This document shows positions 1-11,484 of a stretch of DNA of 64,000 nt, piece by piece. Position 1 is the stretch's first letter. Every line of letters begins with the position of its first letter. Location: contig CM065388.1 of NCBI GenBank assembly GCA_033060915.1, positions 27,088,501 to 27,152,500 of the forward strand, written 5' to 3'. Source of the stretch: Euryodendron excelsum (Eukaryota > Streptophyta > Magnoliopsida > Ericales > Pentaphylacaceae). Under the pieces are notes generated by a model. The model was given only the letters and a program-made list of their open reading frames with translations, was not told the DNA's origin and did not search any database. The translations under genes and the position numbers were made by a program.

Positions 1-772
1 AACGCCCCGGGAACCACACCGGCTCTGGGTATCAAACCGGTAACCCTTTGAGATTACTTCTTATAGTATTCTCAACATTCCTTTACCTTTCCGAATCATT
101 TCGAGTCAGTTCCGGCAAACCCAGTGCGAAATGACCGTTTTGCCCCTGGTGGGCCGGTCACCTTTTCCGACCACACCGGCTCTGGGTATCAAACCGGTAA
201 TGTCCTGAGACTACTTTTTATAGTGTTCTCAACCTCCCTTTACCTTTCCGGATCATTCCGAGTCAGTTCCAGCAAACCCGATGCGAAATGACCGTTTTAC
301 CCCTGGTGGGCTGGTCTCCTTTTTTTACCACACCGGCTCTGGGTATCAAACCGGCAACCTTTGGGAACATTCTAAATAATGTTTCCAAATCCCAAGTCTT
401 CTTCCGAGACATTCCAAGTCCGTCCCAGCAGCTTCCCGATCCGATTGACCGTTTTGCCCCTAAAGGCTCGGTCAACCCCTCAAATGCATCCTCTCCTCAT
501 TTCTCAAGTCAAATACCTCCAGGACACTATTTTAAGTGTTCCTACTCTTTTTTGGCCTTCCGGGTCATTTCCGGCTCCTTTAAATCCTTCCCGGACTTTC
601 TGAAGTCACTCCTAGTGAAGCCAGGCTAAAAATTACATGGTAGTCACTAGTACAGGCGCCCAAATCTAGTCAAAGATACGTTGCTTGCTGATCTTAAATA
701 TTTCCTAAATGGCTGGCGCCAAGCCAAAAATTGGCCTGACGCCACTGCAACAGGCGCCAGTGTTGTCTAACC

Positions 773-782
773 TCTATAAATA
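773..782 (+). promoter_or_regulatory. TATA box of element 1, 5' LTR
   Basis: CTCTATAAATAC is followed by a leader and is preceded by GGCGCC palindrome remnants. The equivalent site in the other LTR is at 14926-14938. Transcription probably starts about 30 bp downstream, which defines U3/R. Confidence 0.7.
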
Positions 783-974
783 CAGAGCCTCTTCCAGCGT
801 TTAAAGAGTCCGCAAACTCAACCTAAAAATCATATATTTCAATATATAGAGCTTGAGCACTCCCTAAACCCTAGCCTCCTTAAGTTTTCCAAACCCTAGC
901 CACCATACACAAACCCTAGCCTCCTATACACTCCTATACACCCCCATACACTCATACACTAGTCTTCAACTCTC

Positions 975-1075
975 CTTTGAAGACTTGAAGAGCTGCAATC
1001 TAAAGCTTGAAGACAACTCTTGAAGATTGAAGACGAAGATCAAGACGAAGACCGAAGATCGAAGACAAGCAAGGC
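975..1075 (+). repeat. GAAGAC-rich purine repeat in the R/U5 leader
   Basis: Degenerate repeats of GAAGACTTGAAGA, GAAGACAACTC and GAAGATCAAGACGAAGACC lie about 170-270 bp downstream of the predicted start site. They recur at about 15128-15228 in the other LTR. GAA-rich stretches can act as splicing enhancers in plant exons; that role here is inference. Confidence 0.6.
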
Positions 1076-1379
1076 GCGCAAAATAAACAAAACATACGGT
1101 AGGCTCCCTATTTAAATTTTCGCACTTCACCCCTCTCTCTTCTCTCTCTTAACCCACTTGAGTTTTCTCTATTTTAATCCCCCATCTCTTTCCCCCCCTT
1201 TCTTTGCATGCTTGAAACAAGAGGATTCTCGGTCCATGTGTAGGATTGGGCTATTGGAGAGTCACCGTGTCGGGGGCTTTCTTCTAGTCTAACCAGAGAC
1301 TACGTGGGTCCGGCCCCCCTTGATTATGTGGTGAAACCTTAGCCTTGTATGTTCACGACCCCAAAATTGCATTGTGCGT

Positions 1380-3560
1380 ATCATGATCTTGCATCTTCCA
1401 AAAACCGTTTTCAAAGTTGTTTTCAAAATCGTTTTCAAACTTGTTTTCAAAATTACATCAAAATCTCTTTTTTCAAAACATGTTTTCAAAATCACAATCC
1501 TAGGGTGATTCTAGCTTTTCCATAGCTAGGATTGCTTTAGGAAAGTGTTACATTTAAAGTGACCAATACGGTCCATATTTTCAAATCTTCTTGTTTTCAA
1601 AACCATTTTCCTAAAGTGGTTCTAGCCTTCTTATGGTTAGAATCGCTTTAGGAAAGTGAGATCTTTTACATTTTCCAAAAAAGCTCTCTTTTCAAAAATC
1701 TCTTCCTAAAAATCTCTTTTTCAACATACTTCCCGAAAATTCCTCTTTCCCAAATTGTTTTCAAAAAATCTTTCCAAAAATCGATTTTTCAAAACCTCAT
1801 TTTTCAACTCCTTTCCAAAACGCTCTCTTCAAAGTCCACTTTCCAAAAACTTTCCCTAGGTTTCTTTCCTAGAAAAACTCTCTCCAAAAATCTTTCCAAA
1901 AACTCTCTTTCCAAATTCACTTTCCAAAAACTCCTCCCTATAATTCTCTTCTAGAAAACCTTCGTTTCCAAAAACGCACTTTCCAAAAATTCTCTTCCCT
2001 TAGAGCCTAAGTCAAGCCTTGGAATTCACGATTAGGAAACACTAGTTTTCTTTCTAAAAACATGGTTTTCAAACTTTGCCCCAAGCCTAAGTTTCCAAAA
2101 CCTCTTGTTTTTACATCCAAACTATACATGTTTCCAAAACCTGTTTTATACGTCAAAATTCTACACTTCCAAACCTAGGGTTTCTAGAAATTTTCTTTTC
2201 CAAATCCTTGTCAAATCAAATTTTCCTTTTAGGACATCAAATCCAATCTTTCCGTTTAGGAAACTAGATCCCGTCCTCCGTTTTTTGAAACAAAATCAAA
2301 CCTTTGCTTTTAGAAACTAAATCCAATCCCCTCCTAATCCAAATCTTTCCTAATTCACATCCTTCCTAATCTTCTTATTTCCTAAACCTTAAGTTTTCAA
2401 AACTTGAACATAAAAATCTTTCCTAAAATTTTAAAATTCAACCCTTTCCTAATTCTACCCTCTTTTCAAATCTTAACTTTTCAAACCTAAGTTTTCAAAC
2501 CTTTCCTAAATTCAAACCTTCCCTAATTTCAAGATTTTCTAAAATTCAAACTCTAAAACTTTCTAAATCTTAAACTTTTCAAATTTCAAATCTTTCCAAA
2601 TTCAAAGTTTTTCCAAGTTCAAAACTTTCTTAAGTTACGACTTTCACAATCTAAAAACTTTCCTAAATTTCAAATCTTTCCAAATCTAAAATTTTCTAAA
2701 CTCAAAACATTCTTATTTTCAAAACTTCCTTGTTTTCTAAACTTTTCCACTTTCAAAACTTCCCTTTTTCAAAACATTTCTAAATTTCAAAACTTTCTTA
2801 ACTTTAAACTTTCTAAATTCTAAGCCTTTCTTAAACTAAAGTTTTCCTAATTCAAAACATTTCTAAATTCAATACTTTCCTATTTCAAAACTTTCCTAAA
2901 GTGAAAACTTTCCTAAACCTAAAACTTTCCTAATTCAAAACTTTCTTAATTTGAAACTTTTCAGAAAATGAAACTTTCATAATTCAAAGCTTTCCTAATT
3001 TGAACATTTCCTAAATCCAATCTTTCCTAATCTCCTAAATCTTCCAAGCCGAATCAAATCTTTCCTAAGTCTCTTCTCTTTCCTAAGTCTAGGTTTCCTA
3101 AACTTTCGTCTTTTCAAAATAAGTCTAAATCTTTCCAAGTTCTATTTTTTCAAATCAAAATTCAATCTTTTCAATTCCAAAATTTCAAATTTCAATTTTC
3201 AATCCTCTATTCAAAGTTCAATCTCTCAATCTTTCAATTCAATTTCCAATTCAACTCCTTCCAATCCAACCTTCTATTTTCAATCGGACTCTTGTCCGAA
3301 CTACGACTGACCTGATTCCTCCAAAAGGATACGTAGGCAACCTTCGTAGGTGCGGTCACAACACTTTTCAAACTTTCAATTCCACTCTCATGGGTGCGTT
3401 CTCCACATTTTTCAAATCTCAAATTCCAATCCATTTTGAAAATTCCAATTTCAAATTTCTATTTCCAAATCTTTATTTCTAATTTCTCAAACTTTCCAAT
3501 TTCAAATCTATTTTTAAATCAAATCAATTTCAAATCAGTCTCTTTCCAAATATATCTTCC
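1380..3560 (+). repeat. G-poor low-complexity CTTTCCAAAA tract of the LTR
   Basis: About 2.2 kb built of variants of TTTTCAAA, CTTTCCTAA and TTCAAAACTTTC, with very few G residues on the + strand. The same tract is at about 15530-17730. It lies in the transcribed part of the LTR, so the element RNA would be strikingly poor in G. No gene seen. Confidence 0.8.
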
Positions 3561-3933
3561 ACCTTCCCTCTTCTATTGCACTTGCATATCATGCATCATG
3601 ATAAACATTGTTTTATAAAGTGAATAGGATTGAACATTAATTAATTGGAGACTCTCATAGGTGAATTTAGGGTAGATTGACATGTAAGTACCGAAAGGGC
3701 GGGGTAGGGTGATGGCTTAGTGCGTCTTCCCTACACATAACCAACCTTCGAACCTAGAATCACTGTTTTCAAAGACCAAAAAAGGAGTTATTTTTCAAAA
3801 AAGGGTTAAATGTTTTCCAAAGGTTGCCAAACAACCTGTTTTTCTTAAAAACCCTCTCTTGAGGAGATATTTTCAAAACCGTTTTCCAAAAACCCTAAGT
3901 GTAGTCTTCGGATTATTCTTAGTTTTTAGGTGA

Positions 3934-3969
3934 CCTAACTCACCTTAATCAAGTTAGGTGGCGACTCCG
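3934..3969 (+). other. U5 hairpin followed by PBS-like TGGCGACTCCG
   Basis: CCTAACT and AGTTAGG can pair around an 11-nt loop (3934-3958). TGGCGACTCCG follows directly (3959-3969), sharing 10-11 bases with the core of the real primer site 160 bp further on. The hairpin recurs at 18106-18130 and, in opposite orientation, at 42249-42273 in element 2. Confidence 0.65.
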
Positions 3970-4120
3970 AATCTTTTTCAAACGCCCTTTATTCAAATCA
4001 ATTTTCAATTCAAACCTAGTCGCACTCATTCTTTTAGGAGGGTGAGTTCTAACGAGAGAGTATAGCATTTTTCCCACTTGTGTGAGTATTCCTCGAGTGT
4101 GAAAAATCTGGGTGCGACAG

Positions 4121-4140
4121 CTGACGACTCCGCTGGGGAC
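4121..4140 (+). other. Primer binding site of element 1 (tRNA-Arg type)
   Basis: One or two bases after the LTR end, the sequence CTGACGACTCCGCTGGGGAC matches the tRNA-Arg-type primer site of Ogre elements (TGGCGACTC.GCTGGGGA) with one or two differences. It fixes the + orientation and the LTR/interior boundary at 4119/4120. Confidence 0.85.
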
Positions 4141-5561
4141 ACTTAGAGGGGTAGGCCATAGTCATGTCTCTTTACCCTTTACCCATGTAGAGTCATCAAT
4201 TAACTTGGTTCAATCCTATTCACTTTAAATTTTCAAAACCAAATTTTCAAAAATTGTTTTAAAAAAAAAAATGCATTTATTCATATTATCTTGTATTATG
4301 TTTGTCATCCACATACTAACACTTGCATCTTTGTTTTGTAGGTGCGCTTTATCTTTAAACATTATTAACTGCTTTGCATGAATGTGATGTACAGGATGAA
4401 TGGGAGTTGTTGGGACCTTTCCTCCACTTTTAAAAATCACACACACACTGCATGTGCACTTGCATTCTGCATACTTGCATACCCTGATATGTCATTTCTA
4501 GTTAGAAAGGGGGAACGGTATATTGGTTGTGGGCAAGATGCTGTGTCAGTTTCTTCGCCTACAGCCTCTTGATGGTTCCCCCACTCGGATCACCAACCGA
4601 TCATGGCACCACCTCGGGGAGTGGGCCTAGGTTTGAAGATCTGGGGACCGAACCTTTTTGGGACGCATTAGTCAACCCTCAACCTCATACTCATATAGAC
4701 ACCATGCATAGTCGAACCTCTGCCGGATTTAAGACACGAGCACTGTTTTCAAAATCACGGAGGAAAGGGTGACTGCTCTTACTTTCATTTATACCTGCTG
4801 TTATAATGTTTGTATTTATATTGTTATAATGCCTGTCTAACTGTTCATGCATACATGTTTTCTTCAGCTGTACTTTCTCTCCTTATACTCTTTGCATATC
4901 CATGTTCATGCATTCAATATTTCATGTCAAGACAAGAGTTCCAAGTAACTCAAGTCATTGCATTCTCATGCATACGATCAACCCATTGAGAGTGACACCA
5001 AGGTCACTCTCCCTTGCATCAAACCTACCCAAACCTTAAGGGTTCCCACGCAACCTTAAGGACTCGTGGCATGCATCTCATTCCATAAGAGGGGCCCCAA
5101 TCCCTCTATGCTCACGGAGATAGGTTTGCCAAGAAGACAAGGGGCAATCAATCAACAAGGTCTCTCAGCGACCGCCTCGACATCAAATCCAAGGAAGGCG
5201 AATTTGAAGACTCAAGAGTAGTTTAGGGTTTCCCTTTGTGAAAGTAGATAGGTGGAAGTCCAAAGGAAAATGTTCCCCCATCCCCCTATTAAAATGTATT
5301 TCAAACCCAAAATTTAATGTACTTCTTTATTTTTATGAATGAATGCATGAATGGCTGAAGATTCCTACTTGACGGTAAAGTATCTGCATACAGGGGCAAA
5401 TTCCCTATCTCCAAGAATGGGCCAATACATCATGTTAGTTTCCCTCTTAAAAAGGGGCACCCTAGGACATGCATTGCATAAAGTTCTCTAAAAACCAAAA
5501 ACTAACTTGTGACTTGTGTTTTTGTCTTTTTCTTTCTTCCTTTTTATTTCTATTTATAGAA
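4141..5561 (+). other. 5' leader of element 1, no recognised gene
   Basis: About 1.4 kb between the primer site and gag. Only short unrelated ORFs occur, and none resembles the additional ORF1 found upstream of gag in some Ogre elements. The 3' end is a strong pyrimidine tract ending TTTATAG at 5559, which looks like a splice acceptor. Element 2 has a similar pyrimidine tract ending TTTTAG at the same place before its gag. Confidence 0.6.
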
Positions 5562-7655
5562 GTCACCTCGCACTAAGTTAACATTGCTCCCAAAAAGGGG
5601 CAACATCCACCTAGGGATCTTATTATCACCCGGCAAAGAGCATCATTGATTGCTGCTAACCCTGAAGAATCCTCTTAGGTCTCTCGAGAGAAAGTCAACG
5701 AAATGAGGACTAAGATGGATGAGATGCTCAAACTCATTCAAACTCTAGCCATGAAGGATGCTACTGCAGTCCCGTCATCATCCATGACTTCATCCAAGTA
5801 CCTTGAATCTGCTAATCCAAGGATCATGCTTCAGTTTGACCATGTCGGGAGGACTAAGGAAGATGCCAAAGGGGTCAACGCTAAAGAAGAAGAGACCTTA
5901 TTGCTTTCACCCGCTATAAAGAAGGCCTCTCTAGATCCGCTTAGTCTGAAAATCCAAGGATTGGAAGATTCGTTGCGAAGTCTCCATAGCCATGATGCTT
6001 ACGGGTTCACTTCTTATGATGAGCTCTGTTTCTTCCCTGACCACCCGAGACCTGCTAAATTTAAAATGCCTGACTTCCAGAAGTACGACGGTACCGGTAA
6101 CCTCGTTGCTCATCTTCGTCTATATGTTGGAGCGCTTAGTGGACATGGCAACGACCCGAAGCTCCTTATGTAGTTATTCCAACACAGCCTCACAGGGTCG
6201 GCTCTGCAATGGTTCGCTCGTTTGGACTTAAGGAAGATCACAACCTGGATGGAGCTAGTCAATGCGTTCAAAGCCCAATACTGTCATAACATCGACCTCA
6301 CTTTTGATTGATGGTCCTTGATGACAATGAGCAAGGGTGAGAAGGAGAGCTTTAAAGCCTATGCCCTGAGATGGAGAGAGGCCGCTGCACAAGTAAACCC
6401 CCCACTGGAGGAGAAGGAGTATGTACAACTGTTTGTACATACTTTTCAAGGAATATTTTACGAAAAGCTCTGCACAAGCGTAGGAAAAAGCTTCTCCGAG
6501 CTTATCATGCAGGGAGAAATGATAGAAAACAGCCTCAAGACAGGAAGAATCACAGATCCCTATGCCAAGACCAGAGAAAATACTGCCAACATAGCCAAGA
6601 AGGTGGCTACTATAAGAGGCACGATCAGGAAGGAAAGCGAAGTGTCTCCTATTCTGCCTAGCCAACCACCCCAATACCGACCCCCGCTACAATCACCCCC
6701 AGTTCTGCCCTTGCCCACCTTGGCCATGCCTGCTCCAACCCCTAACTATGGCCCCACTGGGGCACGACCCAACTTTAATAAACCTGCCAGATGCATCCGT
6801 ACTTTCGATGCCTTAGCCTGCACCCAAATTGAGGTGTACCATAGCCTTCTGAAAAACAACATCTTGAAGCCTGTACCTGCTAGCCCGTTGCCAAGCCCTC
6901 TGCGCCCGACCTTTAATGCCGCTCTTACATGTGAATATCATTAAGGTGGCCAGGGGCATGACACCGAAAGCTGCTTTGCTCTCAAGCACAAGATCTAAGA
7001 CCTGATCGACAATAAGACCATTGATCTGCAGCCGGTAAAACCTGCTCCCACTCCCAATGTGATTGCTAACCCTCTGCCGAATCACACCGTCAATATGATA
7101 CTAGTAGAGATGGAAGGTGAGGGAGAAATCGACGAGCTCGAGGCTGAAGGTTATGAGAGCAATTGGGAGGCCGATGAAGAAAGTGACTGGAGGGAAGATC
7201 TCCCACTATGCCCAATTTATCTCTATGACCCTGATGAAGTGCCTGATGCTTCTGACTAGCCCATTGAGGAGCCAATGTTGCCGAAGGAAGAACACATCGA
7301 AAGCATAACTGCCAATGGGTGGGGTGATGAATTTCTACACTCGAAGTATGCAGCAGCTGAAAGCCACTTGCTGGAAAACCCTTGGCTCGTAACTGAGTAC
7401 AACTATAAAGACATGGGTTAGGGACTAGAGGAGTCAAGAGAACGAGTAGAGCCATTCGAATTGGAAGGGGGTGAGCTGGTCACCCTATTTACAGAAGAAC
7501 CCACTGCACAGAACAAGAAGGAGGCTGACAACCGCATCAATAGTGTCAACGTCTGTGGAGCTCTAGGGGAAGCCTTTGCTTGTCTCGCCTTAGCCGAGGA
7601 TCCAGGTCACAAATGGAGCATAAAAAATGTGGGAATTGTCCCAAGGCCGTACTAA
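5562..7655 (+). pseudogene. gag of element 1 (Tat/Ogre type), one frame with several stops
   Basis: Structural Gag polyprotein; it would form the particle that packages element RNA. One continuous frame of about 690 codons shows the Tat-type gag core: DELCFFPDHPRP and FKMPDFQKYDG (about 6020-6090), ALQWF (about 6207-6221), ESFKAYALRWREAAAQV (about 6349-6399) and FSELIMQGEMIE (about 6494-6529). A degenerate CCHC knuckle follows (CEYH..GGQGHDTESC, about 6930-6975), then an acidic tail. In-frame stops are at 5574, 5676, 6171, 6309, 6942, 6996, 7257 and 7419. Comparison with element 2 puts Gln, Arg, Ser or Trp at several of them, as expected from C-to-T changes. I see no frameshift. No ATG opens the frame, so the start may come from a spliced leader. 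Protease and pol do not follow. Confidence 0.85.
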
Positions 7656-9641
7656 AAAGGGGTTCTTTGCACAAGCGTACAAGAGAGGGGTGTTCTCACC
7701 CACTTTCTTTCTATCCCTTTCACTTTCTATCTTTAAATTAATGTTTATATTTTCTTATTGCTTAAGAACTTTATGCTTTCCGTAAAAATAATAACAATAA
7801 TCAAATAACAATCTTTTATTCTATTGTTGTTGTCTTGTCTTCCTTGGGGAATAGTGACTACTTTCTACGCAAGGGACATGGTTTATCTTATGGAATGATC
7901 CGACTTGAAGGGATGATAGCATGAGTTAACCACTCACCAAATGATCAGCTTTCTAGAGAGAGAGGATAAGGATGTGTGAGGATACTACCCAAAGGCAGCA
8001 CTTGCAGGACTCTAAGGCTAAGCGATGTGTGGCTAGTTTATCAAAATAAAGAGGAGTCATCTTCCACTTCCCCACATATAAACAAAAAGAATAAATAACT
8101 AAATAAATGAACAAATGTGCTCATATTCTCTTTACTTAACCCCTAGTGCCTCGCGGAAAGCGAAAGTCTTCTTCGTCAACCCTGATCCAAGACTATCCTC
8201 CCCACACTGGAGCAGACAATAGTTGCGAACTCTAGGAGTGATGTCTACCTCTATCATGCTAGGATAGTGTTGAAAGCTCTATTGATCAAGCAATTTAATT
8301 CAAAGTGAAGAGAGGCCCTCATTTCATTTTCCATGCAGCTAAAAGCAACCCCTTGCCAAACCCGTTGAGCCACTTATCATTTCTTAACAAAAATCCAACC
8401 TAGGGATCACCACCCACACTGGGTGTATTGAACTACCAAGGAAAAGGTTTAAGGGGAAAGGGTTAAAGAATTGTTTCGTTTCTTAAAAGAAAAGAAGAGA
8501 AATAGAAAGGAAAAAACAAAGAAAAGGAGTTGCCGAGGGGCAAAAGGCCAAAAAATATATATATATATATATTTCCTTTAAAGAAAGGCCTGAAGAAAAT
8601 CATGATTGAGTCAACTTTAAAGGCATAGTAAGAGGATTGAAAGAAAAGAAAGTCATGTTTATCTTAAAAAGTACATGGAAAGGGTGAAAGAACAGGATCT
8701 TTTTCATCCTGAGAAGTATATGGTCAAAAGCAAGAAGGAAATTTAAAGGTGATCCTAGGTTACAAGGAAACCCAGTAGAAACAATAGGTTTGAGCCTTTA
8801 CCCTTTCTTACAAAACCTCGAAACCATGGCCTACATTACAACCCTAGTAAAGTCCCCTCTGATTGAAAACAGATTGCTTAATCTAAATGAGCTAGATACG
8901 CTGTCAAAGCTAAAAAAAAAAAGGGATGCTAATCCTACTGAAAAGTAGTTAAGGATGGTATGGATTTAAGCCCTATTGAAAACAACATCAAATTTGAGCC
9001 TGCATATCTTGTTGTTTCTAAAACCCCATAACCTAGCCTACATTACAGTCCTAAACAAAGTCTTCTCGGATTGAAATGACTGGCCACTTATTGCTCTGCC
9101 AAAGGTCAGGTAAGTTGTTGCTAAAACCCCGAGAGTCTAGAGTCTCAGCCCAATAACCCTATACACTAACCCTAAGATAGAAAGTGGGAGGCGATCAAGA
9201 GGTTGAGAAAGGTGCAAAGTGCTATCATCCAATCAAGGTAGGGTTGAGCCAGAACAGAAGCTAAAATCCCCGAAGAGGAGGGAGTTACCATTCCCAGGAC
9301 TACAAGTCTAACAACACCTTGTGTTATTCTATTAACATACTTCTAACTTGTGCATTAAAAAAAAAAAATCAGCATAAGCTTTGCACACATAGGATATAAC
9401 TCCCTGTAGAAATAAGAGTCATCAACAACAACTCATGTAATAGATATCTAACATCATCATACATCACATGCAATTGATCATATACTTAGCATAACGGATC
9501 GTAAATGACTTTCTCTATCCATGCATCTGAATAACATAAATATCCATTTTTGTACAAAATATCAAAATAAAATTGTCTAACATAAATACAACTCAGGGAC
9601 CAGGGGCAAAAGAAGATCAGGATCTCTACAAGGGGCATCTA
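7656..9641 (+). other. Non-coding spacer between gag and the antisense gene
   Basis: About 2 kb with no supported ORF. It occupies the place where pol would lie in a complete element. It contains an (AT)n microsatellite at about 8548-8571. Short stretches such as ATCACCACCCACACTGGGTG (about 8406) have counterparts in the spacer of element 2, so the deletion of pol may predate the split of the two lineages. Confidence 0.6.
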
Positions 9642-11484
9642 TCATAAGTCGAAGTCAATATCATGTGGATCAAAATTCCCGAAACCCGGCATCGAAGGGG
9701 GGGGATAACTACTCGAAGCACCACCATCCTGCAGGGAAGACAGAACCAAAATCAGTTGCAAACAAAAGCAGCTAAGCAACAGCAGAGCAAGAAGGAGCAA
9801 AGAAAGAATAGCATACCCCCCCACCACCCATCTGAGATAATCGAGCCATCAAGGAAGCTACCTCGGCCTGGTACTGGTCCTGCTCCATCTGGTACTGGTC
9901 TCTCTGGTCTCTCACAGCAGTAAACTCGGCCTGGGGCACATATCCTCCAGCACGGGCCCACAAGTCGACCACCTCCTGACAAATAGCGTACCCACCGACT
10001 ACTACCTCAAATTAGGTGAAGGCACCAACTGAATGAGCCCCAAAGTGTGTAGCGTAGTCTGTATCCGGGGGAAGCAGGAACTCGGCACCCGGCTGACGCT
10101 CTTGATAAGGGATAGGCACTCCCGCCACCAAGGCTCCAAACATATACTCTGGCGGAGCCCCTGCTAATCGAAACTCCTCATGAAACTGCTACTAGTGTCG
10201 CTCTCCAAGATAGGACTCCCAGGTGTCATCACTGAGAAAAGCAGCTCTTGACAAGGACAACAGGAGGTACCGGACTATCTCGTAATGGAATGATCCAATG
10301 AAGGGCCGCTAGGTCACATCCCTCGCCTCAATCAGCTCCAGGTTAGCCCAGAGCGTCACAAAGTCAGTAATCTCCGATCGCTAGGCTACCCGGTCACGAG
10401 CCCACCTCAAAGCGCGAGGATAGAGATCATCCTCAACAACTGCAGGGCGACGAACAGGAAGGTACTCGTAGCTCCACCAGATGAGGAAAGGCCAGAAACT
10501 AGTCATGTTGCCCCAGCGAGAAAAAGTCCGAACCCACAACGATCGAAGAAAGCAGCCAAAAAAAAAGGACCCCCAGTCTAGCTCAGATAAGGCTCCAAGA
10601 TCGGCTACTATGCTAACCAAATGGCACGGCACAAGTGACTTGTTGTTGTTGCAGAAGCAGCTAAAGATGATATACAACACAAGTCACCGTCTCATGATGT
10701 CTCGCCTAGCAAGCGATGGCTCAGTAGCAAAAGTACGCTCATCCTGACTAATCCAAGAGACTGGGAAGGCAGAACGCTCAGGAGGAGGCAAGTCCAATAG
10801 CAAACAGGCCTCGTCCTTACTGACTGGATGCAGGGTGATTCACTGGCCGACAAAGGAGAGCCCTGTAATAATCGCCCAATCTAAAGGAGTAGGACCTAAC
10901 TCGAAGCTGACGAAATGAAAAGTGCCGGTCTCTCCGAACCACCTCTCAACAAATGCCAGTACCAAATGCCGGTTCAGGCGGTTAGCCTGTAATCCCATAA
11001 AGGCGCCAAATTCGATCTCTGCCAAGAAGGCGCGGTATGATGGGGCAGCCCGCTGCATGGTCACAAAAACCTGATAAACAGCCCCTCGGAAAGTTGTATG
11101 TACCCGCGGAGGTGGCAAATGCTGTCTGGAATACACGCTGGGGTGATAGGCAAGATCACTGAGTGGTGGGACGTCTGGTATCTGCAGGTCTCCCAAGTCG
11201 GCATCTGGCTGCCTCTGCCTGGAAGAAGCTCTCCCATAACAGGTCACCTGATCCCCGGGGCCCGGTACCTCCTCCTCAACATCAATCTCCTCGGCAAAAG
11301 CCTGCTCAACCGAAGGAAAAGGGTCGATAGGTAGCCTACTCCCCTGCCCGCTCTGACTGGATGAAGATCGTCCGGTAGATCGTCGACTGCCTCTAGATTG
11401 ACTAGAGCCGCCAGTAGAATCTGTTTGGGCCGCCTTCCCCGAGCGGCGCCTCCGCTCAGAATCGTCATCACCCGCGTCTGCCAT
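9642..11484 (-). pseudogene. Antisense plant-mobile-domain (PMD) gene of element 1, spliced, with stops
   Basis: The reverse strand carries a 584-codon reading frame: exon 11484-9817, intron 9816-9729 (GTATGCTATT...CTGCAG), exon 9728-9642. The N-terminal third is Ser/Gly/Arg-rich and low complexity. The core LAFVERWFGETGTFH followed by PLDWAIITGLSF (about 10850-10930) is the signature of the aminotransferase-like plant mobile domain. The C-terminus has a short Gln/Glu-rich segment that may be a coiled coil, then GASSSYPPPSMPG. Seven in-frame stops (near 10840, 10688, 10381, 10309, a pair near 10195 and 10011) interrupt it without any frameshift; element 2 has Gln or Trp at several of the same places. 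Host PMD proteins (MAIN, MAIL1) act in gene expression and transposon silencing. A TE-borne PMD countering silencing is only a hypothesis. Start chosen at the ATG following a possible splice acceptor. Confidence 0.8.

Larger units (their letters stand above)
1..4119 (+). repeat. 5' LTR of element 1 (left part missing)
   Basis: Aligns end to end with 14102-18290. By eye the copies differ by scattered substitutions, mostly transitions, and by a net shortage of about 70 bp, part of which is lost palindrome sequence near 710-750. It contains the promoter TATA box, a GAAGAC-rich stretch at about 975-1075, a long G-poor CTTTCCAAA-type tract at about 1380-3560 and a conserved U5 hairpin. The ORFs here are low-complexity artefacts. 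Confidence 0.92.

Noticed and set aside
4378..4772. Candidate upstream ORF1 of element 1
   Set aside because: Two short overlapping ORFs without similarity to Ogre ORF1 and without a matching frame in element 2.
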